A DNA stretch of 32,028 nucleotides from Treponema sp. Lineage in GTDB: Bacteria; Spirochaetota; Spirochaetia; Treponematales; Treponemataceae. Below the pieces are notes generated by a model. It was not told the DNA's origin. It was given only the letters and a program-made list of their open reading frames with translations, and did no database searches. The DNA is taken from positions 1-32,028 of the forward strand of contig JAFZWX010000208.1 in assembly GCA_017617145.1 (NCBI GenBank). Reading direction: 5' to 3'. Shown in pieces: positions 22,856-29,939 of the stretch. The translations under genes were made by a program, and so were the position numbers. Position 1 is the stretch's first letter; the number at the start of each line of letters is the position of its first letter.

Positions 22856-23518
22856 ATGAACATTTATATAGATTACATTATCAGATTATCTCTTAGCCTG
22901 GTCTGCGGATTCTGTCTTGGATTAGAACGCAAAATGAGACAGCATACAGTAGGCATTCGTACGCTTACACTTTTGTGTGTTTCTTCTTGTCTTTTAACAA
23001 TTGTGTCTGGAGCAATTGCTTCTAATGGAATTGTTACTGGTGACCCTGCACGAGTTGCAGCAGCTGTCATTACAGGAATAGGATTCTTGGGTGCCGGTGC
23101 AATTGTAAATCAGGGTTTGAATATTCGTGGTCTTACTTCTGCGGCAATTATTTTTACTTCTGCAGCTCTTGGTGTTGCCTGTGGTGCTAAGCTTTATGTG
23201 CCGGTTGGCATTGTTCTTTTGTTCTCGTTCCTGCTGCTGCTTGTAATTGGTCCAATGGAACGAAAGCTGTTCCCTGCTGAAAAACGTAAAATTATCCGTC
23301 TTGATTTTTCTTCAAATGAAGTTGATGAAGCTGCCGTTAGAAAGATTTTAACAGATGCGGGAATTGTTGTGTTTGAGCTGAATACAAATTATGATGTTCA
23401 AAGCGGCGGTCTAACGCTTATTTATATTGGAAAAATTCCAGAACACATGGCGACTGTTGAATTAACAAAAAAACTTGCAGAATTGTCAGATATTAAAGCT
23501 GTTTCTGTGGATAATTAA
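22856..23518 (+). CDS. MgtC/SapB-family membrane protein
   Basis: A 220-residue protein. The N-terminal 145 residues hold four or five membrane helices with the family marks: LSLVCGFCLGLERKMRQHTV, GIRTLTLLCVSSCL, and RVAAAVITGIGFLGAGAIV. The C-terminal 70 residues form a small ACT-like cytoplasmic domain (KIIRLDFSSNEVDEAAVRKI). MgtC proteins influence Mg2+ homeostasis, F-type ATPase activity or virulence in other bacteria; the role here is unknown. It starts 3 nt after the preceding gene, without its own ribosome site, so is translationally coupled. Confidence 0.88.
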   Translation: MNIYIDYIIRLSLSLVCGFCLGLERKMRQHTVGIRTLTLLCVSSCLLTIVSGAIASNGIVTGDPARVAAAVITGIGFLGAGAIVNQGLNIRGLTSAAIIFTSAALGVACGAKLYVPVGIVLLFSFLLLLVIGPMERKLFPAEKRKIIRLDFSSNEVDEAAVRKILTDAGIVVFELNTNYDVQSGGLTLIYIGKIPEHMATVELTKKLAELSDIKAVSVDN

Positions 23519-23541
23519 GGGCTGGAGGCTTCCGGGATTTG

Positions 23542-23561
23542 GTGGTTACAATTAGAACCAC
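23542..23561. other. Small hairpin between convergent genes
   Basis: GTGGTT (23542-23547) pairs with AACCAC (23556-23561) around an 8-nt loop, in the 75-bp gap between the MgtC-family gene and the adenine methylase. No T-tract follows on either strand, so a terminator role is weak. Confidence 0.35.
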
Positions 23562-23593
23562 TGCCAAAAAAGTCTTCTGTGCCACCCTTTCGC

Positions 23594-24694
23594 CTATTTC
23601 TTCAACACAAACAAATACTCCGACACGTGAATACTGCGGTTTTGAAGGTTTCTGCTTCCACGAAAGGTATTGTAATTAATTTCTACAGTTTTTACTTCGC
23701 CGTATTTTTGAAGCATCTGCACCATCTGGTCAAAAGAAATAAAGCCTTCGGAATTATAGGAAATGATTGTGTATTTGCTGTCGAGAGCCGCAATAATCTG
23801 TTCCATTGAGTCCAGCGCAAGCTTTGCTTTATTGAACACAGACCGATTCCAACCTTGAGTAATTCCACTCACCGGGCTAATATCAACATCCAATTTGTTT
23901 TTTAAAATAAGATTAAGCATAAAATAGTTTGATCCGTATGGATGCTGATTGTATGGTGGATCAAGATATGCAATGTCTAGGCCACTGAGTTCTGAAGCAA
24001 GCGAGATTGCATCCTTTTGGAAAATCGTTACATCACTTTCAAAATTACTTAGAATTGGTTCTTTAAGTTCTATTGTACCCATAATACGTGTGAGCGCATC
24101 TTTTCCCGAAGCACCAAAACATCCAAGACCTGTGTTTTTATCTTTATAAAATCCTTTAAAAACTCCACTAGTATTTGTGTGAACAGAAGCTTCTGTAATA
24201 AGCGGGGCAAGAAAATATTTTTTGAGTTCAGGCTTGTCTACCACGCGATCTATTAAAGTTCGGTAAGTGTCGAGCAACAGGGCATTTTGCCTTGTATAAA
24301 AAACCCTCTCACCCGGCTGAATTTTTTTGTCATTTTTAGGTGCGTAATTTTTTGAAATAATTCCCGGGATTTTTTTTTGTTGTGCAAACTCCAGAATTTT
24401 TTTTCGATATTCATCACAAAGCTTAGCAGGATAATCTTTTTTATTGCTAAGATAGCAGGAATTTATAACTGCAGAATAATTTTCAAGATCATTTACAAAT
24501 AGTTTCGAAGAATACCCTTTAAGTAATCGAGCCACTACCCCCGAACCCGAAAAAAGATCAGCACAAACAAGTTTATCCTTATGCAAAAGCTCTGCAATTT
24601 GCTTTACTTCGTTTTCTATATAACCAATAAGACTGCGTTTGTTTCCAAGATACGTGATGAGTTGGGTTGTAAGGAAGGCAGGATTTTCGGTCAT
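23594..24694 (-). CDS. D12-class adenine-specific DNA methyltransferase, solitary
   Basis: A 366-residue enzyme expected to transfer a methyl group from S-adenosylmethionine to N6 of adenine. Motif X is YLGNKRSLIGYI (15-26), motif I ADLFSGSGVVARL (46-58), motif IV DPPY (245-248) in DIAYLDPPYNQHPYG; the order is that of alpha-group/Dam-like enzymes. The central region (about 80-235) is the target-recognition part, and its sequence does not tell me the site. No restriction endonuclease gene lies next to it, so it may be a regulatory orphan or an eroded restriction-modification system. The ATG overlaps the CYTH gene stop by 4 bases. Confidence 0.85.
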   Translation of the reverse strand: MTENPAFLTTQLITYLGNKRSLIGYIENEVKQIAELLHKDKLVCADLFSGSGVVARLLKGYSSKLFVNDLENYSAVINSCYLSNKKDYPAKLCDEYRKKILEFAQQKKIPGIISKNYAPKNDKKIQPGERVFYTRQNALLLDTYRTLIDRVVDKPELKKYFLAPLITEASVHTNTSGVFKGFYKDKNTGLGCFGASGKDALTRIMGTIELKEPILSNFESDVTIFQKDAISLASELSGLDIAYLDPPYNQHPYGSNYFMLNLILKNKLDVDISPVSGITQGWNRSVFNKAKLALDSMEQIIAALDSKYTIISYNSEGFISFDQMVQMLQKYGEVKTVEINYNTFRGSRNLQNRSIHVSEYLFVLKK

Positions 24695-25278
24695 GAATCA
24701 GATTTTTCCTTATTTTCCAAAATGATTTCCATCCAGCTGCGGGAGTCTCGTTTTGATGAATCCAAGCCTAGTTCTTTTACAAAGGCTTCGAGATTTTGTC
24801 GTACTGTTTCTGCGGGGAGAGTGCTGGTTGTAACTTCAATTTCTACGTAGCACATGCCGTTTACTTTCTCGAGTTCAAGGTGAAAGTCGCTGTTGTAGGT
24901 TGAAAAGGCATCTTTGTTTTTTTGAAAATATTTTGTGTAGCCGGCTACTTCAAAAAACTGTTCCAGGACTTTTTCGTCTTCTATGAAGGTTTCGTTTTCG
25001 GCGTTGAATTCTATGCCGTTTTCTATTGTTTTTCTTTTTAAGCAGAAATAGGATTTTTTTGAAGGTTCGCTCTGGTCAAGATTTTGCTCGCTACGGATTC
25101 TTATTACCCTGGGTTCGTTGCTTGCATCGCGTTCCTGTCGGGTTTTGTAGCGCGAATAATAGGTGTCGCTTTTGTAAAGATGTTCGGGCTTTGTAAAAGG
25201 CGGCTCGTGGATTTTTGTAAAGAGTGATTCGTATTCGCTTTGTGTAAGCGGGATTTTTATTTCTATTTCTCTGTTCAT
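24691..25278 (-). CDS. CYTH-domain phosphohydrolase/adenylyl cyclase-like protein
   Basis: A 195-residue soluble protein with the CYTH signature E4-I-E6-I-K8 at the N-terminus, then basic/acidic tunnel residues on alternating strands (RVIRIRSE, CLKRKTI, FHLELEKVNGMCYVEIEV). CYTH enzymes act on triphosphates with divalent metal: thiamine triphosphate, inorganic triphosphate, or, in class IV cyclases, ATP to cAMP. The substrate is not predictable here. AGGAGG (25284-25290 region) lies before the ATG in the 22-bp gap after azlD. It overlaps the DNA methylase gene by 4 bases. Confidence 0.85.
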   Translation of the reverse strand: MNREIEIKIPLTQSEYESLFTKIHEPPFTKPEHLYKSDTYYSRYKTRQERDASNEPRVIRIRSEQNLDQSEPSKKSYFCLKRKTIENGIEFNAENETFIEDEKVLEQFFEVAGYTKYFQKNKDAFSTYNSDFHLELEKVNGMCYVEIEVTTSTLPAETVRQNLEAFVKELGLDSSKRDSRSWMEIILENKEKSDS

Positions 25279-25300
25279 TTTGGACCTCCTGCCTGATTTT

Positions 25301-25603
25301 TTACAAAAAGAGTTCTGCTATAAATACAACGGCACAACACACACACGCAACCGGAAAAAGCCCTGCTCCAAAGAACGAAAGGATTATTCCAATGACTAAC
25401 GCTATGATTCCTGCGATAGGCGACTGGGTTGCCTGAACAATTGCCGGGAATGTCATTACTGCAAGTGTTACGTATGGTACATAATATAAGAATGAGCGAA
25501 TAAAGCGATTTTGTATTGGCTTACGGATAAGGGTGAGCGGGAGTACACGAATTAAATATGACACACCGAAAGCTGTGAAGATGGCGAGGTAGTTGTAAAT
25601 CAT
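25301..25603 (-). CDS. azlD: AzlD-family branched-chain amino acid exporter subunit
   Basis: A 100-residue protein with three or four membrane helices and the typical AzlD start (YLAIFTAFGVSYLIRVLPLT...RKPIQNRFIRSFLYYVPYVT). With AzlC it exports branched-chain amino acids or analogues across the inner membrane. Its ATG overlaps the azlC stop by 4 bases, the usual gene order. Confidence 0.9.
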   Translation of the reverse strand: MIYNYLAIFTAFGVSYLIRVLPLTLIRKPIQNRFIRSFLYYVPYVTLAVMTFPAIVQATQSPIAGIIALVIGIILSFFGAGLFPVACVCCAVVFIAELFL

Positions 25604-26304
25604 TCTTCTACCTCCTCAATCGGCTTAATCAGTGCAACTACTGTCGAAATCAAAACTGTCAAAATAATTGTGCGCGTTCCTGCACTAAGATCTTTTACAA
25701 CCGGAATAATTCCGCAAATATAGCTGCACAAAAAGCTTACGGCAACTGCAATTGCAATAACCAGGTTTTTACGTGCCGGCGGAATTATGATTGCAAGGAA
25801 CATGCCGTAAAGTGCTACAGAAAGTGCGCTAACAACGCGAGCCGGAAGGAAGTTTCCGGCTATGATACCGCAGGAAGTTCCAAGACTCCATAGTGTTGCG
25901 GCTATGAGAATTGCTCCATAATTATATTTTGGTTCTATTGTTCCAGGGCGGGCAATTGTAATGCCAAAGATTTCATCTGTAATGCCAAAACCTACAAAAA
26001 AGCGGTGAATCATTGGGGTTGCCGGGTCAAAGCGTTGTGCCAGTGCGCAGCTCATAAGAAGATAGCGGGCATTTACAACAAGCGTGATAATTGCAATTTC
26101 TAAGAATGAAGCGGCTGCCTGCATTGAAGTAAAAAGTGCATATTCGCCGGCAGAAGCAAGATTAAAAAAGCTTGCAATAAAACCCTGAATTGGTGTGAGT
26201 CCTGCGTTTCGGGCAACAATTCCAAGAGAAAAAGCAACTGCAAAATAGCCAAGGCCAATGGGGATGCCGTCCCTGAGCCCCTCGAAGAATGGTTTTTTAG
26301 CCAT
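25600..26304 (-). CDS. azlC: AzlC-family branched-chain amino acid exporter subunit
   Basis: A 234-residue membrane protein with about six helices. Family marks are FFEGLRDGIPIGLGYFAVAF near the start, NARYLLMSCALAQRF in the middle and GFGITDEIFGI. It works with AzlD. The ATG lies inside the end of the pyrK-pyrD gene (8-base overlap), so its translation is coupled to pyrimidine synthesis genes. The link between the two functions is not obvious; it may only be convenience of operon position. Confidence 0.9.
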   Translation of the reverse strand: MAKKPFFEGLRDGIPIGLGYFAVAFSLGIVARNAGLTPIQGFIASFFNLASAGEYALFTSMQAAASFLEIAIITLVVNARYLLMSCALAQRFDPATPMIHRFFVGFGITDEIFGITIARPGTIEPKYNYGAILIAATLWSLGTSCGIIAGNFLPARVVSALSVALYGMFLAIIIPPARKNLVIAIAVAVSFLCSYICGIIPVVKDLSAGTRTIILTVLISTVVALIKPIEEVEE

Positions 26305-28117
26305 GAATTATGCCCCTAAAGTCTGCGATTTTTGCATAGCCTTTGCGCTTCATAAAGGCAGCTAATCCGTCCACAATTTCTACCATGGCTGGAGGATTTG
26401 CAAAAGTGGCTGTTCCAACCTGAACTGCGTCGGCACCGGCCATAATGAATTCTACTGCATCCTGCCAGGTGGCAATGCCGCCAATGGCAATAACCGGAAC
26501 CCTCTGGTCGGCTGGCAAAGTATTGATTGCCTGAACAAGCTCGTAAATGAGTCGCACAGCAATCGGGCGCACAGCAGGACCACCAAGACCTGCCTTTAAT
26601 TTGTCAAAAACAGGAACTCCGCGTTCAATATCTATGGCAATTCCCTGGAAGGAGTTACATAAGCTTATTGCGTCTGCTCCGGCTTTAATGCATTCAAGAG
26701 CAACGGCGTTTAACTCCAGCGACTGAGGTGTCAGTTTTACAATAAGCGGCTTTTTTGTAGCGGCACGAACAGCACGAACAACTTCGCTGGCAGCTGCACA
26801 AGTCATTCCAAAAGCGGCTCCACCTGCACTAACGTTAGGGCAGGAAATGTTGAGCTCAATCATTGGAACCTGGGTTTTGTCCAGAAGCTCGGCGCCTTTT
26901 ACATAAGTTTCAAGAGAGTTTCCACTAAGGTTTGCAATGGCAACAGGGCCAAGCTTGAGCATATCAGGCAGTTCGTGTTCTATAAAATGCGGGATTCCAG
27001 GATTCTGAAGACCGATTGAATTCATAAGTCCGGACGGAGTTTCCCAAACTCGGATTCCGTCATTTCCCTGGCGAGGTTCTAGAGTAAGACCCTTGCTTGA
27101 AATACCTCCAAGACGGCTAACATCAAAAACAGATTCGTATTCTGTACCAAAGCCAAAAGTTCCGGAGCTTGCAATTACAGGATTTTTGAACTTAACTCCG
27201 GCGATGTTTACGCTAAGGTCAGGTTCGGTTGTAAGTGGTGCGTGGCGTGGTTGAACTTTAATGCCTGCTACGCTGTCGCGGGTTTTTGTTCCGTCAAGAT
27301 TTTCAAAATCAAGAATACGACTGTCAAAAACAGGACCTTCCTTACAACAGCGTTTTTTGCCTTCGCTTGTGTGAATTGTACAGCCAAGACAAACACCAAT
27401 TCCACAGGCCATGTGTGCTTCCATACTAAGATAGCATGGAATGTTGCAGGCTTCGGCAATTTTCTTTACATAAGCAAGCATTGGAGTTGGTCCGCAGGCA
27501 TAAACTGCAGAGTAATTTCCGGCACGCAAAGTTTCTTCTGTAAGGGCAGCAGGAAGCATTCCGTGAACGCCAACCGAACCGTCATCTGTGGTTATTGTTA
27601 GTTTATTTGGTTTTATGTGTTCAAGTCCGTAGCTGCCGCTTTTGAAAGAAGCAAAAAAATCATAAGACTGTGGTGGGAGCGTTTCTGCAAAACCAGCAAC
27701 AGGAGCTACGCCAATGCCTCCACCGATGATGCAAGCGTGAGCAACGGGCGCTTCAAAACAATTCCCCAATGGTCCCAGAATCTTCACCTTGTCCTGCACC
27801 ATCAAATTGCAAAGTTCTTGAGTTCCCTTGCCTTTTAATAAAATCAAAAATTCAATGCAAGGTTTGTTTGGGTTTGAGTTATCAACATGGTAAACGCTGA
27901 TTGGTCTTCCCAAAAGTGTGTTTGTGCGTTCTGCCTGAAGCATGTAAAACTGCCCCGCAAGAGGAAGCTGCTTTTTATTTGCATGCTCACCCCAAACAGG
28001 TTCAACAACAAGCCGCCAGACGCTTCCTTTTGGATTTGCGCCTTCAACCTGCTCGCAGCAAACCACACTGGCCTGCAGGAACAAAGGATATGGTTTTCCA
28101 GAACAATCTACTGGCAT
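26297..28117 (-). CDS. pyrD: Fused PyrK-PyrD dihydroorotate dehydrogenase (class 1B)
   Basis: A 606-residue single chain that joins two proteins that are usually separate. Residues 1-270 are PyrK: FAD motif GRPISVYHV (70-78), NAD-binding IIGGGIGVAP (130-139) and ACGP (207-210), and a 2Fe-2S cluster from C238, C243, C246 and C257 or C258. Residues 300-606 are class 1B PyrD: KNPVIASSGTFGFG, catalytic base C426 in NISCPNVSAGG, FMN phosphate site IAIGGIATWQDA...AGADAVQVGTA. The product oxidises dihydroorotate to orotate with NAD+ in the cytoplasm. The linker (about 270-300) is short. An AGGAG precedes the ATG. There is no sign of a frameshift: the reading frame runs through without a stop. Confidence 0.93.
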   Translation of the reverse strand: MPVDCSGKPYPLFLQASVVCCEQVEGANPKGSVWRLVVEPVWGEHANKKQLPLAGQFYMLQAERTNTLLGRPISVYHVDNSNPNKPCIEFLILLKGKGTQELCNLMVQDKVKILGPLGNCFEAPVAHACIIGGGIGVAPVAGFAETLPPQSYDFFASFKSGSYGLEHIKPNKLTITTDDGSVGVHGMLPAALTEETLRAGNYSAVYACGPTPMLAYVKKIAEACNIPCYLSMEAHMACGIGVCLGCTIHTSEGKKRCCKEGPVFDSRILDFENLDGTKTRDSVAGIKVQPRHAPLTTEPDLSVNIAGVKFKNPVIASSGTFGFGTEYESVFDVSRLGGISSKGLTLEPRQGNDGIRVWETPSGLMNSIGLQNPGIPHFIEHELPDMLKLGPVAIANLSGNSLETYVKGAELLDKTQVPMIELNISCPNVSAGGAAFGMTCAAASEVVRAVRAATKKPLIVKLTPQSLELNAVALECIKAGADAISLCNSFQGIAIDIERGVPVFDKLKAGLGGPAVRPIAVRLIYELVQAINTLPADQRVPVIAIGGIATWQDAVEFIMAGADAVQVGTATFANPPAMVEIVDGLAAFMKRKGYAKIADFRGIIHG

Positions 28118-28134
28118 AATGTCTCCTTATAACA

Positions 28135-28216
28135 GATGTCCGGGTCAAGCCCGAACATGACACAACTGTCATTGTCTTTCAAAACATCTGTCATTGTCGG
28201 GCTTGACCCGACAATC
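28135..28216. repeat. Inverted pair of REP-like palindromes (family D)
   Basis: Copy 1 (28135-28162) has arms ATGTCCGGG/CCCGAACAT; copy 2 (28189-28216, opposite orientation) has arms ATTGTCGGG/CCCGACAAT. Spacer of 26 nt includes a partial TGTCATTGTC. The pair fills the pyrF-pyrKD gap, and copy 2 touches the TAG stop of pyrF. Confidence 0.85.
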
Positions 28217-29130
28217 TATTTAGTTAAATCAACTTTGCTATCATAACTAGCTTTACCTGCCGCATCTGCAATATCACTCATTGTAATTGTACCGGCAGCA
28301 AGCTTTTCCCCAAGTCCTTCTGCCTTTTTCCAGGCACAAAGAATTCCGCGGCTTGAGTTTACAGTTCCACCGGCGCGCTCCAGAAGGGTTTTACAAATTT
28401 CGGCATCGCCACCCTGAGCACCATAACCTGGAATCAAAAAGAAAGTATCCTTGTATTTATCGCGAAGGTAGCGGGCATCGGCAACCTGGGTAGCACCAAC
28501 TACGGCACCAAAAATTCCGCAGGTTTGATCCGGGTACTGCTGGGCAAAGTCACTGCCAATTCGGGCAATTTCGTCCCCAACACGTTCAAGCAAAAGACCG
28601 CCAGCTGCCAGTTTCTGATGTTCAATATCAGTCATACCTGGGTTAGAAGTACACAAAAGCACAAAAGCTCCCTTGCTTCCCTTATCTGGCGAAGAATATT
28701 CTGTAAAAGGAACGAGCGTATCAAAGCCCATGTAAGGATTTATTGTAATAATATCTGTTTCAAAATCACCGGTAAAATGAGCACGAGCATAGGCCTTTGA
28801 AGTAGCACCAATGTCGCCGCGCTTAATATCAGAAATTGCAACAAGGCCGGAATCGCGAACAAGTTTAAGAGTGTCTGCATAAACCTTAAGTCCCGCAAGG
28901 CCCATTGCTTCGTAATAAGCAATCTGTACCTTAAAACAACAGGCCGATTTATCCGCAACTACGCGCGAAATAATCTCTTTGTTATAGGCAAGCACAGCCT
29001 CTGATGCACTTCCAAACTGTTTAAGAATATTTTCCGGAATATAAGAAGGATCCGTATCAAGCCCCACACAAAGAGGCCCATTTTTTGCCGCAAGTTCCTG
29101 CAAGCGCTGCATCTGATGTTTGTTATTCAT
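28216..29130 (-). CDS. pyrF: Orotidine 5'-phosphate decarboxylase (long, PyrF2-type)
   Basis: A 304-residue enzyme that converts OMP to UMP, the last step of UMP synthesis. CVGLDTDPSYIP (21-32) binds substrate; the catalytic D101-K103-D106 lie in SDIKRGDIGATS. Its length and PYMGFDTLVPF block place it in the longer actinobacterial/spirochaete-type family. I choose ATG at 29130; a start 12 codons upstream would lie within or before the promoter box. TATAAT (29143-29138) ends 7 nt before this ATG and no ribosome site is visible, so the transcript may be leaderless. It starts the pyrF-pyrKD-azlC-azlD-CYTH-methylase run. Confidence 0.92.
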   Translation of the reverse strand: MNNKHQMQRLQELAAKNGPLCVGLDTDPSYIPENILKQFGSASEAVLAYNKEIISRVVADKSACCFKVQIAYYEAMGLAGLKVYADTLKLVRDSGLVAISDIKRGDIGATSKAYARAHFTGDFETDIITINPYMGFDTLVPFTEYSSPDKGSKGAFVLLCTSNPGMTDIEHQKLAAGGLLLERVGDEIARIGSDFAQQYPDQTCGIFGAVVGATQVADARYLRDKYKDTFFLIPGYGAQGGDAEICKTLLERAGGTVNSSRGILCAWKKAEGLGEKLAAGTITMSDIADAAGKASYDSKVDLTK

Positions 29131-29137
29131 AAGACTG

Positions 29138-29166
29138 ATTATAGTAGAAAATGGGGGTTTCAACAA
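29138..29166 (-). promoter_or_regulatory. Promoter of the pyrF operon
   Basis: On the minus strand TTGTTG (29166-29161), 17-nt spacer, TATAAT (29143-29138). The predicted start of transcription falls at or 1-2 nt before the A of the pyrF ATG at 29130. Confidence 0.5.
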
Positions 29167-29187
29167 TAAGAAATAGTTTCATCCCAT

Positions 29188-29263
29188 CGGGGTTTTAGGG
29201 CGCAGCCCTAGGAGAAGGGGTAGGACGCAACGCAGTGCGGCCGAGGGGAAGGCTTTCCCCTCC
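29188..29263 (+). repeat. Three-hairpin GC-rich repeat, copy 2 (family A)
   Basis: Begins GGGGTTTTAGGGCGCAGCCC and holds hairpins TAGGGC-GCA-GCCCTA, CGCA-N6-TGCG and GAGGGGAA-GGCT-TTCCCCTC in the same order as copy 1 at 10258-10341. The stems differ in sequence but still pair. It lies between divergent pyrF and the YkvA-family gene. Confidence 0.8.
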
Positions 29264-29322
29264 TATATACTTTGTTCACAGTTATTATGTAAAATAGAGT
29301 AAGAAAAATTCAGGAGGACGCT

Positions 29323-29856
29323 ATGTTCCATAAGAGAGGCAAACAACAGGAGCTTTCCGAAAAAGAAGCAAAACGCGTAAACGAAAAATTTAATTCGTTC
29401 AAAAATAAACAATATTCAGAAGATGATATGAACAAGGTTTTTGACAACGAAGAAAACATTCTGAAAAAAATGAACAACAAGTATCTGAACGACTTTATTG
29501 AAGATATAAAACTTTACTTTTTAATGCTCAAGGATTTTTTTACAAAGAAATATACAAAGGTGCCTGTTGGAACTATTGTGGCAATTGCGGCAACGCTTTT
29601 GTATGTGCTGGCGCCACTGGATCTCATTCCTGATTTTATGCCTTTTGTGGGCTACCTTGATGATGCCGGAATTGATCTTGCTGCAACACAGTTTTCTGCA
29701 CTTAAAGAAATCCCGCGTCTGGAGGAACTTGTAAAGCTTTTTATTCAAAACTTCTGGAAACGCATTGCTTTGTTTGCGGGACTCATGGCTTTTTATACAA
29801 TCACTGTATATTGGATTATAAAACCCATCATGTTATTTTATATTAATTCAAACTAG
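29323..29856 (+). CDS. YkvA/DUF1232-family membrane protein
   Basis: A 177-residue protein. The N-terminal 60 residues are charged and helical. The DUF1232 core is YVLAPLDLIPDFMPFVGYLD followed by DAGI (about 93-116), with a membrane helix just before it; a second helix (about 147-170) ends the protein. The family is widespread and its function is not established. AGGAGG at 29312-29317 lies 5 nt before the ATG, the strongest ribosome site in this part of the window. It stands alone between pyrF and the glutamine synthetase. Confidence 0.82.
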   Translation: MFHKRGKQQELSEKEAKRVNEKFNSFKNKQYSEDDMNKVFDNEENILKKMNNKYLNDFIEDIKLYFLMLKDFFTKKYTKVPVGTIVAIAATLLYVLAPLDLIPDFMPFVGYLDDAGIDLAATQFSALKEIPRLEELVKLFIQNFWKRIALFAGLMAFYTITVYWIIKPIMLFYINSN

Positions 29857-29862
29857 GCGGAA

Positions 29863-29902
29863 TAAAAAAAAGACACCCTTCAAAAACTTATGAAGGATGT
29901 CT
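29863..29902 (-). terminator. Rho-independent terminator of the glutamine synthetase gene
   Basis: Stem AGACACCCTTCA (29871-29882) pairs with TGAAGGATGTCT (29891-29902) with one mismatch and an 8-nt loop. Read on the minus strand it is followed by eight T residues (29870-29863). It begins 37 nt after the glutamine synthetase stop. The plus strand lacks a T-tract, so it serves the minus-strand gene mainly. Confidence 0.85.
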
Positions 29903-29939
29903 GTTAAAGCTGAAAAATATCAGTTAGATTTTTATACTG

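Noticed and set aside
23542..23561. Bidirectional terminator between the MgtC-family gene and the methylase
   Set aside because: A hairpin exists but no T-tract follows on either strand; kept only as a low-confidence hairpin.
23519..25278. Complete restriction-modification system around the adenine methylase
   Set aside because: Neighbours are a CYTH protein and an MgtC-family gene; no endonuclease-like ORF on either strand.
26261..26293. Family E-like string (CCCTGAGCCCCTCGAAGAAT) at the start of azlC
   Set aside because: It encodes FFEGLRDG, a conserved AzlC N-terminal block, so the likeness to the repeat is most likely chance.
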